Part shown: positions 52,901-62,824 of the stretch, piece after piece
Layout: every line of letters begins with the position of its first letter
Numbering within the stretch: the stretch's first letter is position 1
NCBI GenBank assembly: GCA_945859605.1
Contig: OX243827.1
Location: 8,388,717 to 8,452,716, forward strand
Length of the DNA: 64,000 bases
Direction: 5' to 3'
From: Lumbricus rubellus
Lineage: Eukaryota > Annelida > Clitellata > Crassiclitellata > Lumbricidae
The notes under the pieces: generated by a model
What the model saw: only the letters and a program-made list of their open reading frames with translations
Told to the model about the DNA's origin: nothing
The model's database searches: none
Made by a program: the position numbers and the translations under genes

Positions 52901-54986
52901 GTCATTCTGCGATTTTTCCTTTAAAATTCAATACTGTCTCATTTTTCTGAGCAAATACATCTGCAAAAAAAGCCAGCAACTGGCATAGAGTCCATGAGTC
53001 GCCTAAAGGTTTTACGACAGCCTTACATGTTAAAATAAGTTTCCCATGCTTGATATATAACATATCAAAGTCCAAACAGAATTGACAGATTCTGCAAACT
53101 GTGCCAGCTTAAAAACTATACCATATGGAGTTCATGGCTTCTAAGACTTCTTACGCTTTCAGAATGTGCAAACAACTATAAATATTACATAAATAAATAA
53201 ATATTTAACATACGTGGTGACGCATTTCGATATGAGGATACGTCCTCAAGATTTGTATAGCACATCTATTGTAAGTTTTGCATTGTGGGAATGGCCACAA
53301 TATTGTAACTTCTATAGCACCAGTGTAATAATGCTCAAATAATGACCTATTCATATTGCACATAGTATGGAGATTGAACCACATAATTATCATATACCTT
53401 GAGCACAGAAAAACGATTGGCCAAAAGCCTCTGATATATATAGCAAAGAGGCCGAGCTATACAAATATCTGATTAAGTGCAACCTCGTAAGTAAAGCTAA
53501 TACGAGACAAAACACAGTACTTAATCTGATTCATACACAGTATTACATACAGCTGGCACTGCTGAGTTTCCACGAATCTCGTCCTTTTCTACGCTTCAAT
53601 TAAACAAAAAAGGCTGAAATAATGCAATATTACATTAGTCAGGAAAGTTGAAAGAAGATTGGCAAACGATAACTTTCTTATTGCCATGACTTCAGCATGT
53701 TATTTTTCGTTGAGGGATAAAGACAGCTTAGTTAAACAAATTTATATTCCATGGGATTTCAGTGACATATGCATGAAGCATTTATAGTGCTCAACTCTAT
53801 TTTTCTTAGCCTCTGCATGTGAGTCAGTCCTCTTTCTTCCCATTAAGGGTCACCCGTTAACAGTGTACAGTTGATGTGCTCATTTTATGCATCTCATAGC
53901 TTCCAGCAGAACAGAAAGCCATGTAACTTTTTATCTGTTCTGATTCAGATTTGAACTTCAATTTCTGGATGCTATGTTTTATCACTCATACAAGACAGTT
54001 AATTTAAAATATTTTATGACGACAGCTAAAATCCATAAACTTTATTACATTCATTTCCTAATTCTTTATTTCTTTGAAATCATTTCTGTTTACTAGCAAG
54101 AATTATACAGGTTTACTGAAACTACCAAATGAACCAGTCTCGCATGAATATCCTCAACTTAACTCTGTAACATTCCTTCCTTTTATGCACAGTTTGAAGC
54201 AACTAGTTAATCATAACCTTGACACCAAACTGTATAACAGAGCTCTTCTCAATTGAAACGGCTACTTCTGGCTGCCCTACATGTAAACTGTATATGCAAG
54301 GTTCGGTAAATCCCAGACTGGCTGCCCGTACTCCAAACAATATGGCTGCCAACGAATGCAATAAAATTAGAGCGCGACCATCGACGACATTGTTCATCAA
54401 TTCAGCTTCAATTTCAGCAGAATGACTGCACTAACCCTAAAACTAACCCTAACCGACCCTCACGACGCCTAACCTGAGCCCTAACCGACCCTCACGACGC
54501 CTAACCTGAGCCCTGACCGACCCTCACGTTGCGATGACGTCTATAGGTCGCGCTCTAATTTTATTGCATTCGTTAACGGCCATATTGTTTGGAGTACGGG
54601 CAGCCAGTCTGGGATTTTACCCAAGGTTCCATCTCCTTAGTCTAATATGCACCACCAAAATAAATCCAATTCTTAATTCATGCTGTTCCGTAATTTGCTC
54701 ATTAATCAGTGACGTACGAGAGCACTACGCGTACCTACCGGTAGCAGCGCTCTAATATTTTCTCTCGCAATCTGGGTTGACATATTGGTCGCAAATAGGG
54801 CGAACAGGAGCGACCGTTTCCTTAGGACAGCCTAAGTATTATATGGAAAAACTAAACAGGACAACGAACCTTGACACAGTCGAGTGGATACATAACGCAG
54901 TGTTCCATAATTCCGGCAGCTGCTCCTGCCAACATATGCGTTGACATCGTGCTCGTTTCAGGCAGACACTCGTATTCGTCCTCCAT
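46395..54986 (-). CDS. SLC25A37/28: Mitoferrin, mitochondrial iron importer (complete gene, 4 coding exons)
   Basis: The four exons join in phase to a 324-residue protein of the SLC25 mitochondrial carrier family, near the length of vertebrate mitoferrins. Mitoferrins bring ferrous iron across the inner mitochondrial membrane for haem and iron-sulphur cluster synthesis. Three carrier repeats are visible by their P-x-[DE]-x-x-K motifs: [18 protein letters not shown] and TTPLDVCKT. Specific mitoferrin stretches are [80 protein letters not shown] and [17 protein letters not shown]. Invertebrates usually have one gene equivalent to both vertebrate paralogues, so SLC25A37 and SLC25A28 are not distinguished. 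Introns 1 (3.1 kb) and 2 (3.4 kb) are filled with repeats. Confidence 0.97.
46982..47110. repeat. (CA)n/(TA)n tract beside mitoferrin exon 4
   Basis: CACACACACACATATATATA and more TA runs start ten bases from the acceptor of exon 4 (46972), occupying the polypyrimidine position in the intron. Confidence 0.85.
47740..48000 (+). repeat. LINE 3' end
   Basis: Plus strand reads [20 protein letters not shown] then LPPLTHSS, a typical LINE pol C-terminus. It is followed by GCACTGGGGAGTGCCTCTGA and GAGAGGCACTGTATAAATTT. Confidence 0.7.
48079..48135 (-). CDS. Mitoferrin exon 3 (57-bp micro-exon-like)
   Basis: Only 57 bp: [19 protein letters not shown], acceptor ACTTCCAG, donor GATG|GTCAGT. Too short to show as an open frame, but it bridges exons 2 and 4 exactly. 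Confidence 0.94.
48140..49195. other. Mitoferrin intron 2, nothing firm
   Basis: No repeat family or coding frame recognised. 48590-48830 resembles 39055-39290 (ATAAAACTTCTTTTGCAAAA and CATGTGGCCTGGGT motifs), so a dispersed repeat pair is likely. Confidence 0.45.
49202..49701. mobile_element. hAT-like element, about 500 bp, degraded left end
   Basis: Ends CAAGTGGTTCGTAACC and GGTTAAGAACCACTG are inverted and hAT-like, with CGAACCTC/GGTTCGGTCG inside. The 8-bp flanks TTGCTCCA and AACTAGAA do not match, so the left end may be mis-set. Confidence 0.6.
49840..49925 (+). repeat. Short tandem duplication (36-39 bp, two copies)
   Basis: GGCACCAGTGATGCCTAGAG followed by GCACAAGAGGCAAACGCCC occurs twice in a row. 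Confidence 0.85.
49930..51550. other. Mitoferrin intron 2, nothing firm
   Basis: AT-rich with no recognised feature. Confidence 0.5.
51558..51780 (-). CDS. Mitoferrin exon 2
   Basis: Acceptor TTTTGTAG, reads [20 protein letters not shown], then [20 protein letters not shown], donor CATG|GTTAGT. Confidence 0.96.
51855..52092 (-). repeat. LINE 3' end in mitoferrin intron 1
   Basis: Minus frame reads [20 protein letters not shown], then [20 protein letters not shown]. It ends in GTAAGGCGCTAGCTATATAA. Lies 75 bp from exon 2. Confidence 0.78.
52100..53790. other. Mitoferrin intron 1, nothing firm
   Basis: No gene, named repeat or long frame supported. Confidence 0.5.
53795..53990 (-). repeat. 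SINE-B copy
   Basis: Shares GTTAACAGTGTACAGTTGAT and TCATTTTATGC with the other SINE-B copies. The tRNA-like head is largely lost. Confidence 0.45.
54300..54628. mobile_element. Foldback element with telomere-like minisatellite core
   Basis: Two arms of about 80 bp (54300-54378 and 54546-54628) are near-perfect inverted repeats, e.g. GGCTGCCCGTACTCCAAACA on the left and its complement on the right. Between them is a GC-rich core of CCCTAA-type and CGACCCTCACGACGCCTAAC repeats. It has no coding capacity and lies about 240 bp from mitoferrin exon 1, in its first intron. Confidence 0.88.
54428..54532 (+). repeat. Telomere-like minisatellite
   Basis: AACCCTAAAACTAACCCTAA, then about two and a half copies of a 32-bp unit containing CCGACCCTCACGACGCCTAA. 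Related arrays, reversed, lie at 60815-60870 and 61105-61255. Confidence 0.88.
54870..54986 (-). CDS. Mitoferrin exon 1
   Basis: Start ATG at 54986 gives [20 protein letters not shown] and MYPLDCVK, donor CAAG|GTTCGT. A longer upstream frame has no ATG (its first codon would be GTG), so this start is preferred. The flank to about 55150 is CG-rich and likely the promoter/5' UTR. Confidence 0.93.
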
Positions 54987-55159
54987 TTTACAGTTCAACG
55001 AATTTCTCCGACAGTCAAACTTCCACCACACGCAAGCAGTAATCCAGCTGACTATTATGTGTGTTTTCGGCACTTTTCACACAAACGAAACTTAAGAGAA
55101 AACTAAACAACGTAGAAACCCAAACCGTGTCGTCCACTCGGATTACAACGTGCCACTAA

Positions 55160-55730
55160 AGAGCGAAGGGTCATTCAGCCATTTACACGTTGCTTAGTTT
55201 AAGATAAGTAAAGCGCACAAAAGATTAAGCAAAGTAGCGCTAATGTAGCCCAATACTCAATTGGGCGTATCAGAGAAAAGCTAGCATTATTATAGGCCTA
55301 CACCGAGAGGCAGCCGTGAACATTAAAATATAATAAAATTATCAAGTTTCTTAGGGTTAGCACATGAAACAGATGGTCCTCAATCCTCATCACGAACTAC
55401 TAATTGACTATGTTCCGTAGTTTATGTCAAACGACGCTGTCGAGCTGTCATATCGAAGATAGAAAGACGTACACAGGTATAGGCATAATATAGTGTTCCT
55501 TGATTGTCTAGACTAAGTGACTATTTTGTAAGCTAACAGGTGACCATGTTAACTTATTTCACGCTTCGATTCGTTTGAGTTTTCCCATTGTCACTGAATG
55601 TGCACTGAGAGCCTTTCTGTTATGTTTGAACTGTTCTGGTGAACAATAAAAGTACATTCTATTCAATTAAATTCCTCATCTTTCTCTTGCTTCATATCTG
55701 CCTTTTCTCTAAAGGCCAAAGTCACACGCA
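55160..55730. other. Upstream of mitoferrin, nothing firm
   Basis: No feature supported beyond a probable 5' flank of mitoferrin. Confidence 0.45.
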
Positions 55731-55734
55731 GAGG

Positions 55735-55802
55735 GCACGCTTCTAAAAGGCTCTGGCTACGATAAGCACTTTAAAAATGGTCATACAATTATACCATACA
55801 AT
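55735..55802 (+). repeat. LINE tail (ATACAAT type)
   Basis: CGCTTCTAAAAGGCTCTGGC, then AGCACTTTAAAAATGGTCAT and an ATACAATAC end. Like 10715-10790. Confidence 0.55.
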
Positions 55803-56073
55803 ACACAGATCTAGACTCTAGTCCAATTGCAGTTGGTGCAAAAATGTGAATTATGAAAACAGCACTATGGGAAATGTCCTGTAATGACTGCATATTGCAT
55901 ACGTGAAATGTTTAAAAGACAATACATACATGAATACATACACACATGCCAAAAAACACATGTACAATTATACATGCATACCCACACATATGCATGTATA
56001 TAGGCCTACATACATAATGTGCATGCATGTACATGAACACGAACAGATAATTATACAAACACATGAAAACACA

Positions 56074-56198
56074 AAATTGCGAGTGAAGGTCTTGCTGAAG
56101 GTCTGTAGTACTCTGTACGCAGCGGCTTGAGGTGTATTCAAATCTGGAACCTTCCGGCTTTGAGGCACTAAACCCACCACTACACCACCGTGCCCCAA
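56074..56198 (-). repeat. SINE-A, 5' half
   Basis: Minus strand: TTGGGGCACGGTGGTGTAGT head, B box AGATTTGAATACACC, body to CAATTTTGTG. No tail. Confidence 0.7.
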
Positions 56199-56429
56199 AA
56201 ACTTTGTTCTTAAAGACACTTAACATCAAAGGCATTGAGCACCTGATGTTTTTTCGTGAGGTTGTAAGCTTACTATATAATTATAGTCGTGTTGCATTTA
56301 TATCACAAAAATGTTTGTTCACGCCGAGAATTGAAGGGGAGGGTATATCCACCTAGTCCTTCTTAGCAGTCAGTTAGAACCCAAGTCTTCTTAGCATATA
56401 TACCAACTCGGTGTGGATCATAGTCTGAC

Positions 56430-56470
56430 CTCCCAGCTATTTTTCTGCAATTCTCACACTAAATTTGCTA
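56430..56470 (+). repeat. Right-end vestige of the 151-bp hAT MITE
   Basis: CTCCCAGCTATTTTTCTGCA then ATTCTCACACT, as at the right end of 38349-38499. Confidence 0.45.
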
Positions 56471-56474
56471 ATTT

Positions 56475-57455
56475 AATTTATTGAAACGCCATGGAAAAGC
56501 TCAAGACGAAATGCGCTAGACTGCTAGAGAGTTGTTTTAATATGTTGCAAATGTCAGAATCTTAATACATTAGGTCTATAGTTGGAATATTACAGTGCTG
56601 ATCATAAACCAGCTGTCATGTTATCATAAATCACAGTTACAAAAACTATCTTTCAGTGACTATAGGTATTACATGTAAGTTCAATATCAAGTTATTCTGA
56701 CAGTACAATATTATTATCTTGGTGAGATAGTCTTAAGATTTTACAAACAGCAGTAACAGGTCTGAGGACTTGCTGGGCATACACAAAATACTGGGCTTCA
56801 TCAATATCTTCGAAAGTCAACTTTGTTTTGCTGCAAATATTTTTCAATTTTGTTGTCGATGTTGGAAGGAATGGAAGTAGATTTGTTAACATGATGGAAA
56901 TGTTATTGCTAGAAAAGTCTGTGATTCTGGGCTCTGCTGGTTCTTTATTTGACAGTCAACCGTGTAAAGCTGTTCCATGTTTTCGGATGTTGCTGCCCGG
57001 TTTCGTAAAGAAGAGGAGATGGTAGATGACAATAGGCTGAGTTCCAGTTGTTTTTCTGCAAATTCTTTTCGATGAGATTACCTGTCATAGAAACAAACAG
57101 TGCAAATAAATAAAGATCCAGAAAATTAAAAAGTTCCTAAAAGCCTTTTCTAGCTAGAAGTGGTTCATCATCGTAATCAAAATATGATCACTTTTATTAA
57201 ATTGTCACTGTTTGCATCCACTGTGCAAAATTGTGTTTTTGTTCACTGGTTGGTGAAAAATAAAGTGCATTGTGATTTTGACTGATTTGAATAATATAAA
57301 AACAACATCAATACAATAATTAACATTATTACAGTAGGGCAAGGAAGAAATTGTCTTTCTATCAAAATGCAATACTGTCATAGTAGGCCTATACTTGAGT
57401 ACCAATAGCATAGATTAATAATCCAGAATATGTCGATTATGTATTATAATCTATA
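56475..57455. other. No gene supported
   Basis: A minus frame at 56692-56892 (FEDIDEAQYFVYAQQVLRPV) is faintly reminiscent of the hAT transposase stretch before its GYLLP motif. It has no partner motifs. Confidence 0.3.
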
Positions 57456-57462
57456 TTTTGAA

Positions 57463-57595
57463 GGTGAGAATTGCCGGGTTTGGGGGGGTCAACCCCACAG
57501 TCTCTTTTATGACCCCCCCACTTCAGTCTCCATGGCACACCCCAGGGGGTCGTTTCCAGCCCCCAGTTTTCAGTTGCACAACTGAAACATACAGT
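57463..57595. mobile_element. Partial copy of the 151-bp hAT MITE family
   Basis: AGGTGAGAATTGCCGGGTTT, GGGGGGGTCAACCCC shows the left end and G/C blocks. The right end is lost. Confidence 0.6.
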
Positions 57596-57935
57596 TATTT
57601 AACTGATTGACATTAACGAAGAGAAGAAATTTCCACGGCGTATGGCAATTGTTAATCTAGACTAGTTGCTCAATGGAAAGAGGACACGGAGCGGGAGAAG
57701 AGTGAGCCGTGGTGGTGGTGGTGGCAATAGAGGTGGCTATGATGGATGATGGTGGTAGTGAAATGAGATTTTATGCTTGATTTCATTGTCTTCAGAATTA
57801 ATATTTGCATCAGTAATTAATTAATACATTGAAGCTCACCATTTAAGAATATTATCTTCATACCGTCAATGTTGGCATAATTTAGTATCCGGGACCGACG
57901 TGTCCATTAAGTTCAGGTTTAGGAGCCGTGAGGGC

Positions 57936-58084
57936 CAGGGTGAGAATTGTCGTGGGGTTGGGGGGATTTCAGCCCCCAGTCTTTCTTAGAGCCCCGTAGT
58001 AAAATCTGTTTTTCATACCCGATTCTAAGTGGATAATGGTCCAACGGTCCAACCCCCAGTTATTTTTCCACAATGCTTACACTG
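57936..58084. mobile_element. hAT MITE, 149 bp (same family as 38349-38499)
   Basis: Starts CAGGGTGAGAATTGTCG and ends CCACAATGCTTACACTG. The interior TTAGAGCCCCGTAGTAAAAT and TTTTTCATACCC match 38400-38440. No matching 8-bp flanks could be read. Confidence 0.82.
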
Positions 58085-58504
58085 CACGGTGAGCGTAAAT
58101 ACAAAATGGAATATAGCGAAGACCATCTGGGTCAGAGCAAGAGTTCAAGAGGCGGGTTTATACGAGATTGACAGCTAACAAACCAATAACGTGGTCACGT
58201 GATCATGGTGGTGGATTGACGATAACATGACCGTAAACATTCGACAAATTTTAGTTTTAAAACTCTTTTGAGCAATAGTTTTCTCATAGTAAAACAGTAA
58301 ATCGTTTGGATACCGCTTCGTGATGGCAGTATGGAATAACTATCAACATAAATGAGGAATTACATCGTTGGAATGAACTTGAATGGGCTCGAACTTTAAC
58401 TATCTACGCATCTGCATGGTCATACCCAGTCAACTCGTTACAACGCGTGAGGTTTGCCTACCGAAGTTTGTTTGCTAACGCTATAGCGCTTGAATTTCAA
58501 CTTC

Positions 58505-60078
58505 GATTCAACTAATTTCGCTCAATCTATTATCATGGCCAAAAAATAGCAAAAATTGAGGAACTATCTGAGTTAGTCCTTGACGATAAGATAGTGAATG
58601 TGCTATTGGACCGCCTCTCCACGCTTCTCATTCCTATGATGAAATCTTTAGTCAAGGAACTCGCAGCGGAGGTGACTGCGGACGTAACAGCCTCGGTTAA
58701 TCAGAACATGGAAGCAACCAAAATCGAAACCTTCGCAAAAATCGACGAATCTCTACGTGAAATCAGCGACTAAAGCATTTGATACTGTGGACCATAAAAT
58801 TCTTACTGCAAAATTAGAACACTATGGAATAAGGGATCTGGCTCTGGACTGGTTTAAAAGCTATTTGAACAGTCGTAATCAACAAGTCCTGTGTAATGGT
58901 AGCCTCTCTGATCTTCAACTAATTTTTTTTGGTGTACCTCAAGGATCCATACTTGGGCCTCTGTTATTTTTAATCTACATCAACGACCTACCAAACTCCA
59001 CGACTCTTCTACACTATATTCTCTTTGCAGATGACACTAATGCCTTCATATCTCATGCTTCATATGACTATCTAATATCACTTGTTAATGAGGAATTGGC
59101 TCTAGCCAATGATTGGTTTAGGGCAAACAAGTTGTCACTAAATTTGTCAAAAACTAACTATATTTTATTTAGAACCTCTTAAAAAAGTAATTCCAAATTC
59201 GAACAGGGAAATTAAAATTGATGACACAATAATTCCTTCTGTTTCATCAACAAAATTTCTTGGAGTTCACATAGATCAACATTTAAAATGTGACACACAT
59301 ATTCTAGAAATTACTAAGAAAGTCTCAAAAAACATAGGAATACTCAGAAGGATATCTTATTTGCTTCCACCACATGTACTGCGACAGTTATATTCTACAT
59401 TAATCCATCCCTACTTAACGTACTGCAATTTCATCTGGACTTCCACCTATGAAACCCACTTGACCAGTCTTATAACACTCCAGAAGAGGGCCATAAGAAT
59501 TATCACTAAGTCTCCATACAATGCCCATACAAAGCCTCTTTTTAGAACTTAATCTCTTAAATATAACCGAAATTAGAACAGCTCAGACCTTGGAATTTAT
59601 GTATAAATTTAATAACAACCTGCTACCTTCTTCCTTTTTAGACTACTTTCCTACAATCAAACACACTCATCTTACTAGAAGTAATAGAGAATACATAAGC
59701 GATTATCCAAGAACTAATATACGAAAATTCTCTATTAAATATCAAGGTCCACGAATATGAAATAATTTACCTACAACTTTGAGAACTGCTAAACCTTTCT
59801 TTCCCTTTAAACAATTAATCAGAGCACACATTGCAAAAAAGGATGTATGTCTCTAGTAAAATAGAAGTGAACTGTCGTTTTATTCTTTTCTTTTCTTCTT
59901 TTTGTATTATTTGTGCACTATAATTTTATATAATCTTCCAGCACTGATTGCTGACCTCCCAACATTTTATCTGGTTAATAATCTTGAAGCTTAAAGTAGG
60001 GCCGCTTCCTAGCGGGATTTTTTTCCCTTCAGGGATACCCTTTGTATTCCAAAAACTGTGAATTGCATTGAATTGACT
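58505..60078 (+). mobile_element. CR1/Jockey-like LINE with internal deletion (ORF1 joined to RT)
   Basis: The first 230 bp encode a coiled-coil ORF1-like N-terminus (KIEELSELVLDDKIVN onward). The sequence then jumps at about 58760 into the reverse transcriptase palm at TKAFDTVDHKIL. Endonuclease and RT fingers are missing. The 3' UTR ends TTGCATTGAATTGACTATG. Confidence 0.85.
58757..59860 (+). pseudogene. LINE reverse transcriptase, C-terminal two thirds, broken
   Basis: Motifs in order: AFDTVDHKIL, GVPQGSILGPLLFLIYINDL, the catalytic FADDTNAF, then after a stop/frameshift at 59180 TKFLGVHIDQHLK, LPPHVLRQLYSTLIHPYLTY and LQKRAIRIITKS. A second frameshift (about 59547) leads to LNLLNITEIRTAQTLEFMYK and an in-frame TGA at 59758 (RI-stop-NNLPTTLR where RLWNNLP is expected). 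Not functional. Confidence 0.9.
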
Positions 60079-60196
60079 ATGTTCTGTTATCACATTTGTT
60101 GTTTAAGTTTACTGTTTAAAAAAACAGAACTGTATATGATTGATTTGGGAGCAATAAAAAACCCCACTGTAGGCTACTGACTTGCACGGCCCGCTG

Positions 60197-60566
60197 GCAT
60201 ATACCCGAATCCCAAGCCGTATAGCACACTTCAGAGATATTTTATTTCCGTAAACTAGAAGTTGGATGAAAGATGAAAACATGATATTACTGCTGACGTA
60301 TTGCAGTATCAATAGAAGCTGGATGAGCATATTAATTAACAGAAGTAGAAGCTGGATGAGCGACGAATTCATTTGTTTATGCTAAATTGTAACCGTAAAA
60401 CTAGAGGCTGTGTGAACGATAAAAATATTTTTAGTTGAAGTAGAAGTTGGATGAATAACGGGACTGTGATATAGTAAAATTAGAAGTTGGATAAGTGATG
60501 AAAAATGACTAAAACATGTTTTAAATAATTTTACGTTGCTATACGGCTTGGGATTCGGGTATATGC
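60197..60566. mobile_element. Mutator-like MITE, 370 bp, perfect 30-bp TIRs and 9-bp TSD
   Basis: Ends start GCATATACCCGAATCCCAAG and the 30-bp inverted match at the right is exact. Flanks are GGCCCGCTG on both sides (60188-60196, 60567-60575). 9-bp duplications are typical of MULEs. The interior carries about six variants of AGAAGTTGGATGAATGATGA spaced 35-55 bp. Confidence 0.92.
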
Positions 60567-60814
60567 GGCCCGCTGTCTGACCATCCCTTGGTAAATTGTC
60601 AGCATCTGCTCGACACGTGCGTCGGCATGCTATAACGATTTTGGACGAATTTCTATCTAAAAGCTTCTGGTTTTGCTATTACAATTTATCACAAATGATC
60701 TTTCGTATGGACGAACAAATGACACAGGTAGGCGTAATTATATATCACTTTAGCCTGCCTTATTAGTAAATTTTCAGCATGCCTATAGGATTGGACACCT
60801 AGGTGTCGCTCGCG

Positions 60815-60872
60815 CAGGGTAAGGTTTTGCGTCGTGAGGGTCGGTTAGGGTTAGTTTTAGGGTTCGTGTCGT
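60815..60872 (+). repeat. Telomere-like repeat
   Basis: GTCGTGAGGGTCGGTTAGGG then TTAGTTTTAGGGTTCGTGTC. Confidence 0.8.
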
Positions 60873-61004
60873 CATTACATTCTTTCCAACCACATAGAAT
60901 TTCCTGTCTCATACTTTACTTTTGCCATAGTAAATACGCATTATGCGTACTTACTTACTCTTAAATGGAACTTTCTTTGCTTTGCAACGCGCCAGTGGAT
61001 TTGC

Positions 61005-61070
61005 TGTTGCTGCGTTAGCAGTTGTTGGTCAAGCTAATTATAGCTTGACCAATAACTGGTAACATCAACT
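61005..61070. repeat. Short palindrome
   Basis: GTTGGTCAAGCTAATTATAG is followed by CTTGACCAATAAC, a stem of about 12 bp. Confidence 0.7.
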
Positions 61071-61104
61071 GGCAAACTCCGCCCTGGGCTTCGCCATATT
61101 CCAG

Positions 61105-61258
61105 ATTGTATTTACGCGCACGTGAGGGTCGGTTAATTAGGATCAGGTCAGACGCCATGTGGGTCGGTTAAGATAAGGTTAGGCGTCGTGAGGGTAGTTG
61201 AGGATTAGATTTAGGGTTAGTGTCGTTTAGGATTAGATTTAGGGTTAGTGTCGTCATT
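61105..61258 (+). repeat. Telomere-like minisatellite
   Basis: GTGAGGGTCGGTTAA, GGTTAGGCGTCGTGAGGG, then two copies of GGATTAGATTTAGGGTTAGT followed by GTCGT. Confidence 0.85.
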
Positions 61259-61929
61259 CATTCGGTCCCGGATACTACACGTTTGCCGTCAATGTTGACA
61301 AAATATCAACATTGATTTTACTGGAAGCTTATACACTGAACATAATTTTAAAACAACAAAACCGTAAATTAAAGACTTACGTTTTAAAATTTGCTAACTC
61401 ATGGTTAGATTGACTTCCAGTTTTTCCGAGTCATCCTCAGAGTTCGAGGAGTGGAGTTGTTGAGGGAAATTAGAAGAAATCGTGAGCATTAGAAGGAGCC
61501 TTTCCGTCATGGGCTGAACGACTACAAGCTCCGCTCGTCCAGATAATGACGATAATGAGCATGACGATGGTGCAGCCACACAAGAAAAACTGAATCATCT
61601 TGTATCGTTACTTCACTTACTGTACGCAGAACTGTCGGTTCTTATTATGTCTACCGAAAAGATCGAAGGTTCTCCTCTAAACCCGTTGATTGATTGTTTT
61701 CAAGGCAGCTTAATTAAGTAGCAATCGATTTTAGTTCATCGACGTGTATATTAATTATGCCGATGATTTGTGCTTTACAGACCTGTGACGTAACAGAAGG
61801 TTTTCATGACGTCATTGCACACAATAATAATGGTTGGACCACATATATTATATGTGGTTGGACCCAAAGATTTTAACCTGTTAAATTTTTTTGGTTGGAT
61901 CCAGAGTGTCACAACAGCGGATATGAAAA

Positions 61930-61966
61930 CAATGAATGAATGAATGAATGAATGAATGAATGAGCG
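61930..61966 (+). repeat. (AATG)n microsatellite
   Basis: About eight AATG units. A weaker AATG/CAGC series follows at 62045-62125. Confidence 0.88.
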
Positions 61967-62224
61967 ATTGATATTCGTTACACTTTGGTTTTATGTTTAT
62001 TGAGAAAATAGCCAGTCGTCATAATGCCACAGTCCACAAGCGCCAATAAATGAATAAAATGAATTAAATGAATGAGTGAATGATCAGTCAGTCAGCCAGC
62101 CAGCCAGCCAGTCAAGCAATCAATAAAGCAGTCATCAATGATTCGCCTCCTTATAGATGGAATAGACTTCCCAATCAGTTCGATCTGTGATCCTCTCTGA
62201 TAGTCTTTCGTCATCTTTCTCCAA

Positions 62225-62305
62225 GCCTAGTGTCCGCGCTGAAGCCGGGAGCGCCTCTGAGTAGTGAGCTTGAAGGGGCGCTATAACAAGTGCACATACA
62301 TCTCT
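62225..62305 (+). repeat. SINE-A 3' part
   Basis: AGTGTCCGCGCTGAAGCCGG, GAGCGCCTCTGAGTAGTGAG, CTTGAAGGGGCGCTATAACA. Only the tail half. Confidence 0.75.
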
Positions 62306-62616
62306 GCCTACTGCTGATGGTTTAAAATGCCAATTTGGTCATGAACCATGCATCCGAGACTTAGGCCTATACATATAGGCCTGCAATGGCACAAACCAGT
62401 TTCATAAAATTTTAATAGTCCGACATGTATATCAATGTTTCAGTTCAACTATATGCAAATTATAACCAGCAGGACTGTACTTTCGGACTTTAAATAATTA
62501 GTAATAATTAGCCTAACACTTGACAGAAGGCCAAAGCCTACTTTAGATTTTCGTTATAGCAGCACTAAAAGGCCCTCTCTTGTACATACAAGAATGGAGT
62601 GATGCCACGATAATTG

Positions 62617-62820
62617 TTTGTATGTGCACTACTCAGAAGCGCTCCCGACTACAGCGTGGACAGTGGACACTGTTTCAGAGTTTCACGCCGAAGCGCTGAG
62701 CAATTGTGAGTGAATGACTTGCCTAAGGTCCTTATATAGGAGGCAGCTTGAGGTGGATTCGAACCTGCAACCCTCCGGCTGCAAGGCAATGAACATGCCC
62801 ACTACACCACCGCGCCCCAC
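62617..62820 (-). repeat. SINE-A, full-length reverse copy
   Basis: From TGCACTACTCAGAAGCGCTC (tail) to GTGGGGCGCGGTGGTGTAGT (head) with B box GGTTCGAATCCACC. Lacks the distal tail end. Confidence 0.83.
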
Positions 62821-62824
62821 AATA

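Larger units (their letters stand above)
57884..61276. mobile_element. Unclassified composite unit with 15-bp inverted ends
   Basis: AGTATCCGGGACCGA at 57884-57898 is exactly inverted at 61262-61276. Close outside both ends is the direct repeat CCGTCAATGTTGRCA (57863-57877, 61286-61300). Telomere-like GTTAGGG repeats lie near the right end and a remnant near the left. A hAT MITE, a LINE and a Mutator-like MITE sit inside, probably as later insertions. Confidence 0.5.

Noticed and set aside
56692..56892. Minus frame resembling part of a hAT transposase
   Set aside because: Similarity is limited to one hydrophobic-acidic stretch; no catalytic or dimerisation motif nearby.
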